From positions 1 through 23,985 of the IMG/VR virus record IMGVR_UViG_3300035698_014425: DNA of 23,985 nt, one strand, 5' to 3'. The notes under the pieces were generated by a model. It searched no databases. It was not told the DNA's origin and saw only the letters and a program-made list of their open reading frames with translations. The position numbers and the translations under genes are program-made. Source of the DNA: a virus. Positions 6,563 through 12,474 of this stretch are shown here, one piece after another (the stretch's first letter is position 1; each line of letters starts with the position of its first letter).

Positions 6563-7017
6563 TGAAAATAAGAAATGGTTTTGTAAGTAATAGTAGTTCC
6601 AGTTCATTTGTAATAATTGGAAAAAAATTAGAAAAAACACAAGATAATTGCAAATATATATGTGATAAATTTTTAATTATAAACGAAAAAGAAATAAATG
6701 AATTTAAAGAAATGGTATGTTGCAATAATGAAATAAAAAATAATTTCTGTCCTACTTGTGGTAAACACATAGATGATATCGAAGGCACAATAAATTATAT
6801 GGCATTATTAAATGAATACCAATATGATATATCTGATATAGATATTCATAGTACTGAAGATGACACTATAATTGGTATATCTATTGATTTGAATTTAGAA
6901 CATGATTCTATTGATATTGATAAATTCATAACTAAAATGAAAAATGCTAAAAAAGAAGTAGAAAAAATAGGTATTGATGGTAAAATCAAATTACATTGCG
7001 GTACATCATACACTTAA
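6562..7017 (+). CDS. MKIR-SSSSSF family protein with zinc ribbon
   Basis: The 151-residue product carries MKIRNGFVSNSSSSSF and the ribbon VCCNN-x8-FCPTCG (C53, C54, C63, C66). The acidic second half ends KIKLHCGTSYT, so it is a paralogue of the gene at 5110 (KIKLYWGSYCC). It is the last gene of the tandem array and is followed by a strong stem-loop with a T-run. Its Ser codons are AGT-AGT-TCC-AGT-TCA, different from its neighbours although the peptide is the same. Function is unknown. Confidence 0.85.
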   Translation: MKIRNGFVSNSSSSSFVIIGKKLEKTQDNCKYICDKFLIINEKEINEFKEMVCCNNEIKNNFCPTCGKHIDDIEGTINYMALLNEYQYDISDIDIHSTEDDTIIGISIDLNLEHDSIDIDKFITKMKNAKKEVEKIGIDGKIKLHCGTSYT

Positions 7018-7044
7018 AAATCTATAAAAAATATATAATAATAT

Positions 7045-7130
7045 AATCGGGACATCTCCTTACACACTTGCTGTAAATTCAGAAAATGGTTTTCTACAAA
7101 TTTGCATATTATGTCCCGGTTTTTTTTATT
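7045..7130 (+). terminator. long compound stem-loop with T-run (terminator, possibly a small RNA)
   Basis: The outer stem pairs aatcgggacat (7045-7055) with atgtcccggtt (7111-7121), then comes a T-run at 7120-7127. Inside, tgc-aaatt and agaaaa (7069-7086) pair with ttttct, aaattt and gca (7089-7105), giving one long imperfect hairpin. The outer stem is much richer in GC than the surroundings. It sits after the MKIR array, so termination is the simplest role. The 71-base body is longer than most terminators and could be a stable RNA. Confidence 0.7.
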
Positions 7131-7152
7131 TTAAAAATTTTACCTATCTTTG
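7120..7152 (+). promoter_or_regulatory. Bacteroidetes-type promoter before 7170
   Basis: A T-run (7120-7127) is followed 14-17 bases later by TATCTTTG (7145-7152), matching the TAnnTTTG -7 box of Bacteroidetes promoters. The same arrangement recurs before 8391, 12059 and 13904. The T-run also serves as the tail of the terminator. Confidence 0.5.
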
Positions 7153-7169
7153 TATTAAAATAAAAAAAC

Positions 7170-7640
7170 ATGAAACCAGAAGAAAAAATTTTAATAGATA
7201 ATTTTAATAAATGCTTTTTTATGACTCATGATGATTATCCTGATAATATATTACATGTTTATGATAAAAAAATATTAAGACAACGCAAATTAAATAGAGT
7301 TTTGAATGAAAATACTGAAATAAAATTAAAACCATCAAAGGATTCTTCAATAATTTTATTTAGACAGGATTACAAAAATAACTATTTTTGGGTAAATTAT
7401 AATGAAATTTGGTCATTATTAGAATCAAAATATGGACTTAATTACAAAGAAATCAAAGAGTTAATAAAGGATACCTTGTTGGAACCTGACAAAATGAAGG
7501 CATTAACACCTCTTGCAAATCATCTCTCGTTACCGAAGTGCTTGTTGGAACCTGACAAAATGAAGGCATTAACACCGATTATTGGGGAAACGACCTTTAT
7601 CTTGTTGGAACCTGACAAAATGAAGGCATTAACACTCTGA
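7170..7640 (+). CDS. hypothetical protein interrupted by in-frame repeats
   Basis: The first ~100 residues look like one small phage protein: an N-terminal domain with DYPDNILHVYDKK, the motif ILRQRKLNRVL (35-46), and a C-terminal part FWVNYNEIWSLLESKYGLNYKEIKELIKD. After this come three copies of LLEPDKMKALT separated by unrelated 8-10-residue pieces, and a TGA at 7638-7640. Past that TGA the frame stays open with NDATKELELVEPDKMKELF and ends in TAA at 7728-7730, overlapping the next ATG. The native C-terminus is therefore probably the part beyond 7640, and the repeats plus stop are a later change. TGA is an ordinary stop elsewhere (1063-1065). Confidence 0.65.
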   Translation: MKPEEKILIDNFNKCFFMTHDDYPDNILHVYDKKILRQRKLNRVLNENTEIKLKPSKDSSIILFRQDYKNNYFWVNYNEIWSLLESKYGLNYKEIKELIKDTLLEPDKMKALTPLANHLSLPKCLLEPDKMKALTPIIGETTFILLEPDKMKALTL

Positions 7641-7690
7641 AACGATGCCACGAAGGAGTTAGAGCTTGTTGAACCTGACAAAATGAAAGA
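7475..7690 (+). repeat. array of three identical 35-nt repeats plus a diverged fourth copy
   Basis: The 35-nt unit starts cttgttggaacctgacaaaa and ends atgaaggcattaacac. It occurs without change at 7475, 7541 and 7601. A fourth copy at 7665 lacks one G and matches only through aaaatgaa. The spacers are 31, 25 and 29 nt, unrelated to one another and visibly richer in GC than the phage. Distances between the GAA codons are 66, 60 and 63 bases, so all copies keep frame. Ordinary tandem duplication would have copied the spacers too. Confidence 0.9.
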
Positions 7691-7719
7691 ACTTTTTCAT
7701 TTTCTTCTAACACTAACAA

Positions 7720-8355
7720 ATGAAGACTAATAAAATAATAAAAAACATGAAATTTACAACAAAAATTATTTGTGACAAGTTAGATATTGATGAATCAAAG
7801 ATATTAAATATCTATCCATATGGTTCAAAGATATATGGTACTGATACAGAAGATTCAGATGATGATTTTGTTATAGTATACAAATCCTCACTATTACCAA
7901 GTGGTGCATTCAAAGACAATGCTATCTCTTCAAATGATTGGTTAATACAAGGCACTTGTTATTCAAGATCTGGGTTCTTAGATGATATTGATAAATATCA
8001 AATAAATGCATTAGAATGTATCTTCTTACCTGAAGATAAAATCATACAAAAGAAAATGAACTTCAATATTAGAAAATTTTACAAAAAAGAATTTTCTAAA
8101 AATATAATAACTACTGCTTCAGCTAGTTGGCATAACTCAAAATTATCATACATTGATGATAATATAGATAGTGCAAAGAAAAACTTCTATCATGCATTAA
8201 GAATTCTTGATTTTGGTAACCAAATATTAGAACATGGTAAAATCATAAACTACTCTAGTATGAATGAAACCAAAAAAGATATTTATAATGAAGAAAATTT
8301 CAAACCAAAAAATTGGCACAACACTTTTATTAAATACCAAAATAATTTAAAATAA
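7720..8355 (+). CDS. RlaP-like nucleotidyltransferase
   Basis: The 211-residue protein has the pol-beta nucleotidyltransferase signature: YPYGSKIYGT (G35, S36), then SDDDF with catalytic D47 and D49, in a layout typical of the predicted nucleotidyltransferases grouped with RlaP (PF10127-like). A helical C-terminal region follows. By family knowledge these transfer nucleotides to RNA or proteins; RlaP members are linked to RNA repair. The window also encodes RNA ligase 1 and a tRNA, which fits a repair role. The ATG at 7720 overlaps the extended end of the previous gene; an ATG at 7750 (after aataataaaaaac) is an alternative start. Confidence 0.75.
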   Translation: MKTNKIIKNMKFTTKIICDKLDIDESKILNIYPYGSKIYGTDTEDSDDDFVIVYKSSLLPSGAFKDNAISSNDWLIQGTCYSRSGFLDDIDKYQINALECIFLPEDKIIQKKMNFNIRKFYKKEFSKNIITTASASWHNSKLSYIDDNIDSAKKNFYHALRILDFGNQILEHGKIINYSSMNETKKDIYNEENFKPKNWHNTFIKYQNNLK

Positions 8356-8386
8356 TTTTTTATTCTAATAATAAACCTTACATTTG
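8356..8386 (+). promoter_or_regulatory. Bacteroidetes-type promoter before 8391
   Basis: T-run plus TATT at 8356-8364, 14 bases, then TACATTTG at 8379-8386, four bases before ATG. This would make a nearly leaderless mRNA if used as a -7 box. Confidence 0.5.
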
Positions 8387-8390
8387 TAAA

Positions 8391-8972
8391 ATGAAAAAAG
8401 ATAAAATCAAAGAAATTATAAAAACTGACAAATTCAAAACTACAATTATGAATATTGTTGGTCTTTCTATTGTTTGTGTTTTAGTTGGTATAATTATTTA
8501 TTTATACTATACAGGAAAAGATGTAAATGTAAATGATACTATTGTTGAAAAAGTTATAGAAAAACCAATAGACACAACTTGTATTAATATATTAGATGTT
8601 ATAATTTTTCAAAAAGATAAAGAAATTAGAAAACAAATAGCTGAACAAGAAGCAAAAGTAAAAGAAGCACAAATATTATTAAACAAAAAAAGAAATGATT
8701 ATCTAAATACTGGTGGTACAATAGATGAATGGTTAATAATCAAGAAAATAATGAACTATCAAATAGAAATCAAAAGAGCATTTGTCGAATTTGAAATAAA
8801 ATCAAACCTATTACATAAATATTTAGAAGATCAAGATTCAATTTTAACTAATATGGTTCAATACAGATATGAAAAAGAAATGTTATTAGTAAAACAAGTT
8901 CAAGATGGATTGAAAGATACGACTATAATTAAAGGAAATGACACAATAGTAATAATTAAGAATAAAGAATAA
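8391..8972 (+). CDS. membrane-anchored coiled-coil protein
   Basis: The 193-residue protein has a basic N-terminus (MKKDKIKEIIKTDKFK), one membrane span (about residues 19-41, IMNIVGLSIVCVLVGIIIYL) and a long helical region with many Gln, Glu and Lys (IAEQEAKVKEAQILLNKKRN), so it is probably inserted N-in with a coiled coil outside. The C-terminus ends in short strands (TTIIKGNDTIVIIKN). The size and layout could suit an inner-membrane spanin-like or scaffold protein, but no family is recognised. The next gene starts one base after its stop. Confidence 0.7.
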   Translation: MKKDKIKEIIKTDKFKTTIMNIVGLSIVCVLVGIIIYLYYTGKDVNVNDTIVEKVIEKPIDTTCINILDVIIFQKDKEIRKQIAEQEAKVKEAQILLNKKRNDYLNTGGTIDEWLIIKKIMNYQIEIKRAFVEFEIKSNLLHKYLEDQDSILTNMVQYRYEKEMLLVKQVQDGLKDTTIIKGNDTIVIIKNKE

Positions 8973-8973
8973 T

Positions 8974-10245
8974 ATGGGGAAAATGGGAGATAAACAAAAA
9001 GAAATCATTAGTAATATTGAACTTATTGATGGTTCTATTGCTATTGTAAAAGATACAGAAAAATACAAAGCACTAAAATCAGAAGATTATAATTTTTTCT
9101 TCAATAAGAAAGATGGTTATTTTGTAAGATGGGGAAAAGGAGATTATACTAATAAAAAAACTAAAGCTACTAAAGAAGAATTAGAACTTTATTTTTTATG
9201 GTGCTCAATTTGGAAAGAAAAATTTGATATAAACGAATTTATTAGTGATTTGGATACTGATGGGAATTTATACCAAGGTCTGCCGGAAATAGCAGATGTG
9301 GAAATTTCAACCTCGTGCCACGGAGTTTCTATAAATGGTAAAAAGGCTTCTCCTTGTAGGTTTTGTTATAAATCAAATCATCCAAGAAAAAACGGTGAAG
9401 GTAATATGACATTAGAAACATTCAAAAAAGTTTATTCAGTTTTACCAGCATCCATTGGACAAATAGCATTTGGTATAACAGACATAGATGCAAATCCTGA
9501 TATGTGGAAAATATTTAATTATACAAAATCAAACGGTATTATACCTAATGTCACAATAAATTGTGATAGAATGACAGATGAACGATTTGACAAATTAAGC
9601 CAAATATGTGGCGCAGTTGCATGTAGTTACTATGATAAAGATTTAACATTTAATGCTATAAAAGAATTAACTGACAGAGGAATGACACAAGTAAATATAC
9701 ATTATATGATTTCCTCTCAAACATTTGATGCTGCTATGCAACTTATGAAAGATTATAAAACAGATAAAAGATTGGAAAAATTGAATGCTATTGTTTTTTT
9801 AAGTTTAAAACCAAAAGGTAGTAAAAATACACATACTCGTTTAAGTGATGAGAAATTTAAAGAATTGTCAGATTATGCATTAGATAATAATATCCCTCAT
9901 GGATTTGATTCCTGTTCACAGCCCAAATATATTAAGAGTATTAAAGGCAGAAAAGATGCTTCGCATTTAGAACAATATACTGAGAGTTGTGAAAGCACGT
10001 TATATAGTTTATATATCAATTCTGGTGAAAAAAACAAAAAAGGTGAAAGTGATCCTAAATTTTATCCTTGTTCATTTTCAGAAAAAGTTGAAAATGCTCC
10101 TGGCAATTGGTCAGAAGGTATATCAATTTTAGAATGTAAAGATTTTCTAAAAGATGTATGGTTTAACCCAAAAGTCAGAATATTTCATGATGTAACAGTT
10201 GACAATAAAAATAAATGTATTGCTTGTCCTATGTATGAAATTTAA
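8974..10245 (+). CDS. radical SAM protein with SPASM-like C-terminal Cys cluster
   Basis: The 423-residue protein contains EISTSCHGVSI followed by SPCRFCYKSNHP: C115, C128 and C131 make a Cx12CxxC cluster in place of the common Cx3CxxC, a spread form known in some radical SAM groups. A TIM-barrel-like stretch follows (GQIAFGITDIDANPD, VTINCDRMT, VNIHYMIS). The C-terminus has several cysteines, including YPCSF, LECKDFL and CIACP (C415, C418), as in SPASM/twitch domains that bind extra iron-sulfur clusters. Such enzymes modify peptides or other substrates by radical chemistry. No precursor peptide gene is adjacent. The substrate is unknown. The start gives MGKMGDKQKE; the inner M4 is an alternative. 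Confidence 0.85.
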   Translation: MGKMGDKQKEIISNIELIDGSIAIVKDTEKYKALKSEDYNFFFNKKDGYFVRWGKGDYTNKKTKATKEELELYFLWCSIWKEKFDINEFISDLDTDGNLYQGLPEIADVEISTSCHGVSINGKKASPCRFCYKSNHPRKNGEGNMTLETFKKVYSVLPASIGQIAFGITDIDANPDMWKIFNYTKSNGIIPNVTINCDRMTDERFDKLSQICGAVACSYYDKDLTFNAIKELTDRGMTQVNIHYMISSQTFDAAMQLMKDYKTDKRLEKLNAIVFLSLKPKGSKNTHTRLSDEKFKELSDYALDNNIPHGFDSCSQPKYIKSIKGRKDASHLEQYTESCESTLYSLYINSGEKNKKGESDPKFYPCSFSEKVENAPGNWSEGISILECKDFLKDVWFNPKVRIFHDVTVDNKNKCIACPMYEI

Positions 10246-10257
10246 TTTTGATAATTT

Positions 10258-10307
10258 AATTGCAATATCTCTATTACACAATATCGATATTGTAATTACT
10301 TTTTTTT
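10258..10307 (+). terminator. stem-loop terminator after the radical SAM gene
   Basis: AATTGCAATATC (10258-10269) pairs with GATATTGTAATT (10286-10297) with one G-T pair, followed by a T-run at 10300-10307. A nested exact 16-nt palindrome ACAATATCGATATTGT lies at 10278-10293 and offers an alternative fold. The right arm overlaps the end of the convergent endonuclease gene. Confidence 0.65.
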
Positions 10308-11531
10308 GAATTTGTCTATAAAATCTTCTTCTGTTTTGGAATTCTTCATACTATTAATATATCTTTTTGTAATACACAAATTATCTATATTTGAAATATT
10401 TTCTATGCTTATATTATTCAAATACCCATACAGAATACTATTTTTATGGTCAACAGTTGGATATAACCTATCATTTGAATTTAATAACAAATTCTCTTTT
10501 ATATATTTATCATCATAATAATCATATCCGTCCCATATTTCATACAATTTTTTATAATTTGAATGAGACAAAGTTATACAATTTCTCTTATATTTAGAAA
10601 AATCTTTAATATTATCACTACAAACATTAAATCCATCTTCTATTAATTTATTTCTTAATTCCATTTTAAATTTATAATATTTAAAATAATTATCAACTCC
10701 ATATTTTTTTATTAATATTTTTTTAATACTTTCTTTGAAAATATCAGATAGAAAATAATGTTCTACTCCAAATCTTTTCAAAGATGTTTTTTTAATTTTT
10801 TCATTAAATTCGTCTGTTTTTGAATAATGTTCTACTCCATATCTTTTTGTACATGTGCTTTTAATTTTTTCTTTATATTCATCTGTTTTTGAATAATGAT
10901 CTACTCCATATTTTTCTAAATATGTTTTTTTAGATTTTTCAATAACTGATTTAGATTGTAATGAACAAACAACACCATATTTTTCTATATTTTTATCTTT
11001 TATTTTCTCTTTATATTCATCTGTTTGTGTATGGTGTTCAACACCATATTTTTTTAAACAAGAATTTTTGGTTTTCTCTTTTTTGTTATTACTTTGTAAA
11101 TAATATTCAACTCCATATTTCTTTAAACATGTCTTTTTATCTTTCTCTTTTTTATCAACACTTTGTAAATAATATTCAACACCATATTTTTCTAAACAAG
11201 TCTTTTTCTTTTTTGTTTTTGTAGTTTCTAATAATGCAACATTATCCACACCATATTTTTCTAAACATGTTTTTTTGGTTTTTATTCCTTTATGTTTAAT
11301 ACAGACATATGTTTTTTGATTATTGTAATTTTTATAATAATCTCTAAAAAGTAATGTTTTTTCTACACCACACACATCACAACATGCAATAACTGGAATT
11401 GTACTTCCTCTAATTAAATCTTCAGCTTTAATAATTGTTATGTCACCTATTTTAACATCATATCCCATATTTATATAATGTTCTATATTATACTTCATTA
11501 TTTTTATTTTAAAATCTACACTAATTAACAT
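10296..11531 (-). CDS. HNH-type homing endonuclease with KYGV repeats
   Basis: The 411-residue protein has about nine ~26-residue repeats, each around KTCLEKYGVEYYLQS-KKEK, between residues ~80 and 300. Such repeats are known in phage-encoded homing nucleases and probably bind DNA. The last ~95 residues (GYDYYDDKYIKEN, YPTVDHKNS, DNLCITKRYINS) are nearly the same as those of the gene at 1796, whose DNA-binding half is quite different. The start at 11531 is one base after the stop of the upstream RHH gene (TGA-T-ATG), which suggests translational coupling. An inner start at 11498 (MKYNIEHYIN) is possible. Near the N-terminus, IACCDVCG is a possible zinc knuckle. Confidence 0.83.
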   Translation of the reverse strand: MLISVDFKIKIMKYNIEHYINMGYDVKIGDITIIKAEDLIRGSTIPVIACCDVCGVEKTLLFRDYYKNYNNQKTYVCIKHKGIKTKKTCLEKYGVDNVALLETTKTKKKKTCLEKYGVEYYLQSVDKKEKDKKTCLKKYGVEYYLQSNNKKEKTKNSCLKKYGVEHHTQTDEYKEKIKDKNIEKYGVVCSLQSKSVIEKSKKTYLEKYGVDHYSKTDEYKEKIKSTCTKRYGVEHYSKTDEFNEKIKKTSLKRFGVEHYFLSDIFKESIKKILIKKYGVDNYFKYYKFKMELRNKLIEDGFNVCSDNIKDFSKYKRNCITLSHSNYKKLYEIWDGYDYYDDKYIKENLLLNSNDRLYPTVDHKNSILYGYLNNISIENISNIDNLCITKRYINSMKNSKTEEDFIDKFKKK

Positions 11532-11532
11532 A

Positions 11533-11694
11533 TCACAATATTATATTTTTTATATCATCATCTTTATCTTTAAGATCTTGATAAATTAACCATTCAATAT
11601 ATTTTGATTTATTAAAAATATGTTCTTTCATAGCATTATCCAAATTTCTATCAATAGAAATTGTTCTTTTAATTTTTTTCTTCTGTTTTTTCAT
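11533..11694 (-). CDS. ribbon-helix-helix DNA-binding protein, upstream of endonuclease
   Basis: The 53-residue product, MKKQKKKIKRTISIDRNLDNAMKEHIF and then NKSKYIEWLIYQDL, shows the basic arm, strand and two helices of the RHH fold. It shares NKSKY(I/V)E-LI-QDL with the protein at 2975. Its TGA at 11533-11535 is one base from the endonuclease start, so the two form a minus-strand operon. It is divergent from the RHH gene at 11802. It is expected to bind the inverted repeat between them, by analogy with CopG/Arc proteins. Confidence 0.75.
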   Translation of the reverse strand: MKKQKKKIKRTISIDRNLDNAMKEHIFNKSKYIEWLIYQDLKDKDDDIKNIIL

Positions 11695-11717
11695 GTTATA
11701 TTTGTCCTGTTTAATAT

Positions 11718-11773
11718 TATATATAAAATACCAAAAGTCAAAAAGTGGTATTTTTAGTATTATTTTAATAAAC
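11718..11773. promoter_or_regulatory. operator-like inverted repeat between two RHH genes
   Basis: ATACCA (11728-11733) and TGGTAT (11746-11751) form an inverted repeat with a 12-base spacer, within a block that aligns with 2871-2930. The spacing suits dimer binding by RHH repressors. Both genes start outside it, in opposite directions (11694 minus, 11802 plus). Confidence 0.5.
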
Positions 11774-11801
11774 TTTCAATATAATAAACTATAAAATAAA
11801 T

Positions 11802-11993
11802 ATGGCTAGAGAAAAATTACCAGAAGATAAGAAAAAACCAAAAATAGGCGTAACAATCAATATAGAGTTAGATGAGATTCTAAACAAATATTTAGAGAAG
11901 TCAGGCACAAATCGATCCAAATACATTGAAAATTTAATAAGAAAAGATTTTGAAAACAGGGGAATGGAAATTAAACCAGATTTCGAGAAATAA
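11802..11993 (+). CDS. ribbon-helix-helix DNA-binding protein
   Basis: The 63-residue protein begins MAREKLPEDKKKPK, then has a strand (IGVTINIELDEIL), a helix (NKYLEKSGTNR) and a second helix (SKYIENLIRKDFENRG). This is a clear RHH fold and matches the genes at 2975 (P-D--KK, then VTI-) and 11533. It starts after actataaaataaatATG and ends 66 bases before the next gene. It may repress itself and the divergent RHH-endonuclease operon. Confidence 0.8.
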   Translation: MAREKLPEDKKKPKIGVTINIELDEILNKYLEKSGTNRSKYIENLIRKDFENRGMEIKPDFEK

Positions 11994-11994
11994 T

Positions 11995-12025
11995 TTTTTT
12001 TATATTAAAAATTAAATTACATTTG
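11995..12025 (+). promoter_or_regulatory. Bacteroidetes-type promoter before 12059
   Basis: T-run after the 11802 stop, then TACATTTGTAAAAT with the box at 12018-12025. It matches the elements at 8379 and 13891 nearly base for base. It lies 33 bases before the ATG. Confidence 0.5.
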
Positions 12026-12041
12026 TAAAATAAATTAAAAT

Positions 12042-12050
12042 AGAAAGGAG
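12042..12050 (+). promoter_or_regulatory. strong Shine-Dalgarno site AGAAAGGAG
   Basis: AGAAAGGAG ends eight bases before the ATG at 12059. Most genes in the window, as in Bacteroidetes generally, have A-rich leaders with no such site, so this one stands out. Confidence 0.6.
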
Positions 12051-12058
12051 AAAAAAAA

Positions 12059-12265
12059 ATGAATACTCTGATTAAAGTAAGTGATTTGATTAAATTCCAA
12101 GACAACCATACAATTGAGGAAAAATTAGAAAAATTGAAATTGCTCAGTGAAAAGGAAGAAAAATCGGATAATATGGATTTTGAGTACTCTTTCAAATTAT
12201 TTAATACAGTGCAATATTATGAAAATTATCAACAGGAACAAAGAATTAGTAAGACCCCCGAATGA
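12059..12265 (+). CDS. small acidic hypothetical protein
   Basis: The 68-residue product is mostly helical: MNTLIKVSDLIKFQDN, then TIEEKLEKLKLLSEKEEKS, and a C-terminal part with YSFKLFNTVQYYENYQQEQ. It is led by the only clear Shine-Dalgarno site in the window and a TACATTTG promoter. There is no motif of known function. A 209-base low-complexity spacer follows before the SPFH gene. Confidence 0.65.
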   Translation: MNTLIKVSDLIKFQDNHTIEEKLEKLKLLSEKEEKSDNMDFEYSFKLFNTVQYYENYQQEQRISKTPE

Positions 12266-12284
12266 AAATCTATCTATGATATAA

Positions 12285-12371
12285 ATGAAAAAGAAAAAGA
12301 AAAAGAAAACTTATTACAAAAGTTGTAATAAAAAGAGTTCAAAACATAAAACATTAAAAAGAAATGAGTGA
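12285..12371 (+). CDS. possible Lys-rich micro-protein
   Basis: A 28-codon frame begins ATG-AAA-AAG and encodes seven lysines after Met, then TYYKSCNKKSSKHKTLKRNE. It lies in the 12266-12474 spacer behind gatataaATG. A 9-bp hairpin (ttattacaa-aag-ttgtaataa, 12310-12330) lies within it. The A-rich composition could give such a frame by chance. No other gene is seen in this spacer; the rest is A-rich leader ending aattaaataaaattaaaaatt before the next ATG. Confidence 0.25.
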   Translation: MKKKKKKKTYYKSCNKKSSKHKTLKRNE

Positions 12372-12474
12372 AATTAGAGATGGTTAGATAACAAAAACAA
12401 ACAAATAATAAATTAGATAGAATAAATTAAAAACAAACAAATAAACGAGTATAAATTAAATAAAATTAAAAATT

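Noticed and set aside
7048-7118. tRNA from the 7-bp end stem cgggaca/tgtcccg and 71-nt length
   Set aside because: There is no T arm next to the acceptor stem, no D arm, and the inner part is one long hairpin; a T-run follows at once.
7475-7690. CRISPR array with 35-nt repeats
   Set aside because: The repeat length is suggestive, and the start gttggaac resembles some Bacteroidetes CRISPR repeats. However, spacers vary from 25 to 31 nt, the repeat ends do not pair, there are no cas genes, and all copies keep one coding frame.
10278-10293. 16-nt palindrome as a protein-binding operator
   Set aside because: It lies in a terminator between convergent gene ends, where folding in RNA is the simpler explanation.
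10961-11224. Plus-strand frame with repeated HIFLN units
   Set aside because: It is the antisense shadow of the KYGV repeats of the minus-strand endonuclease.
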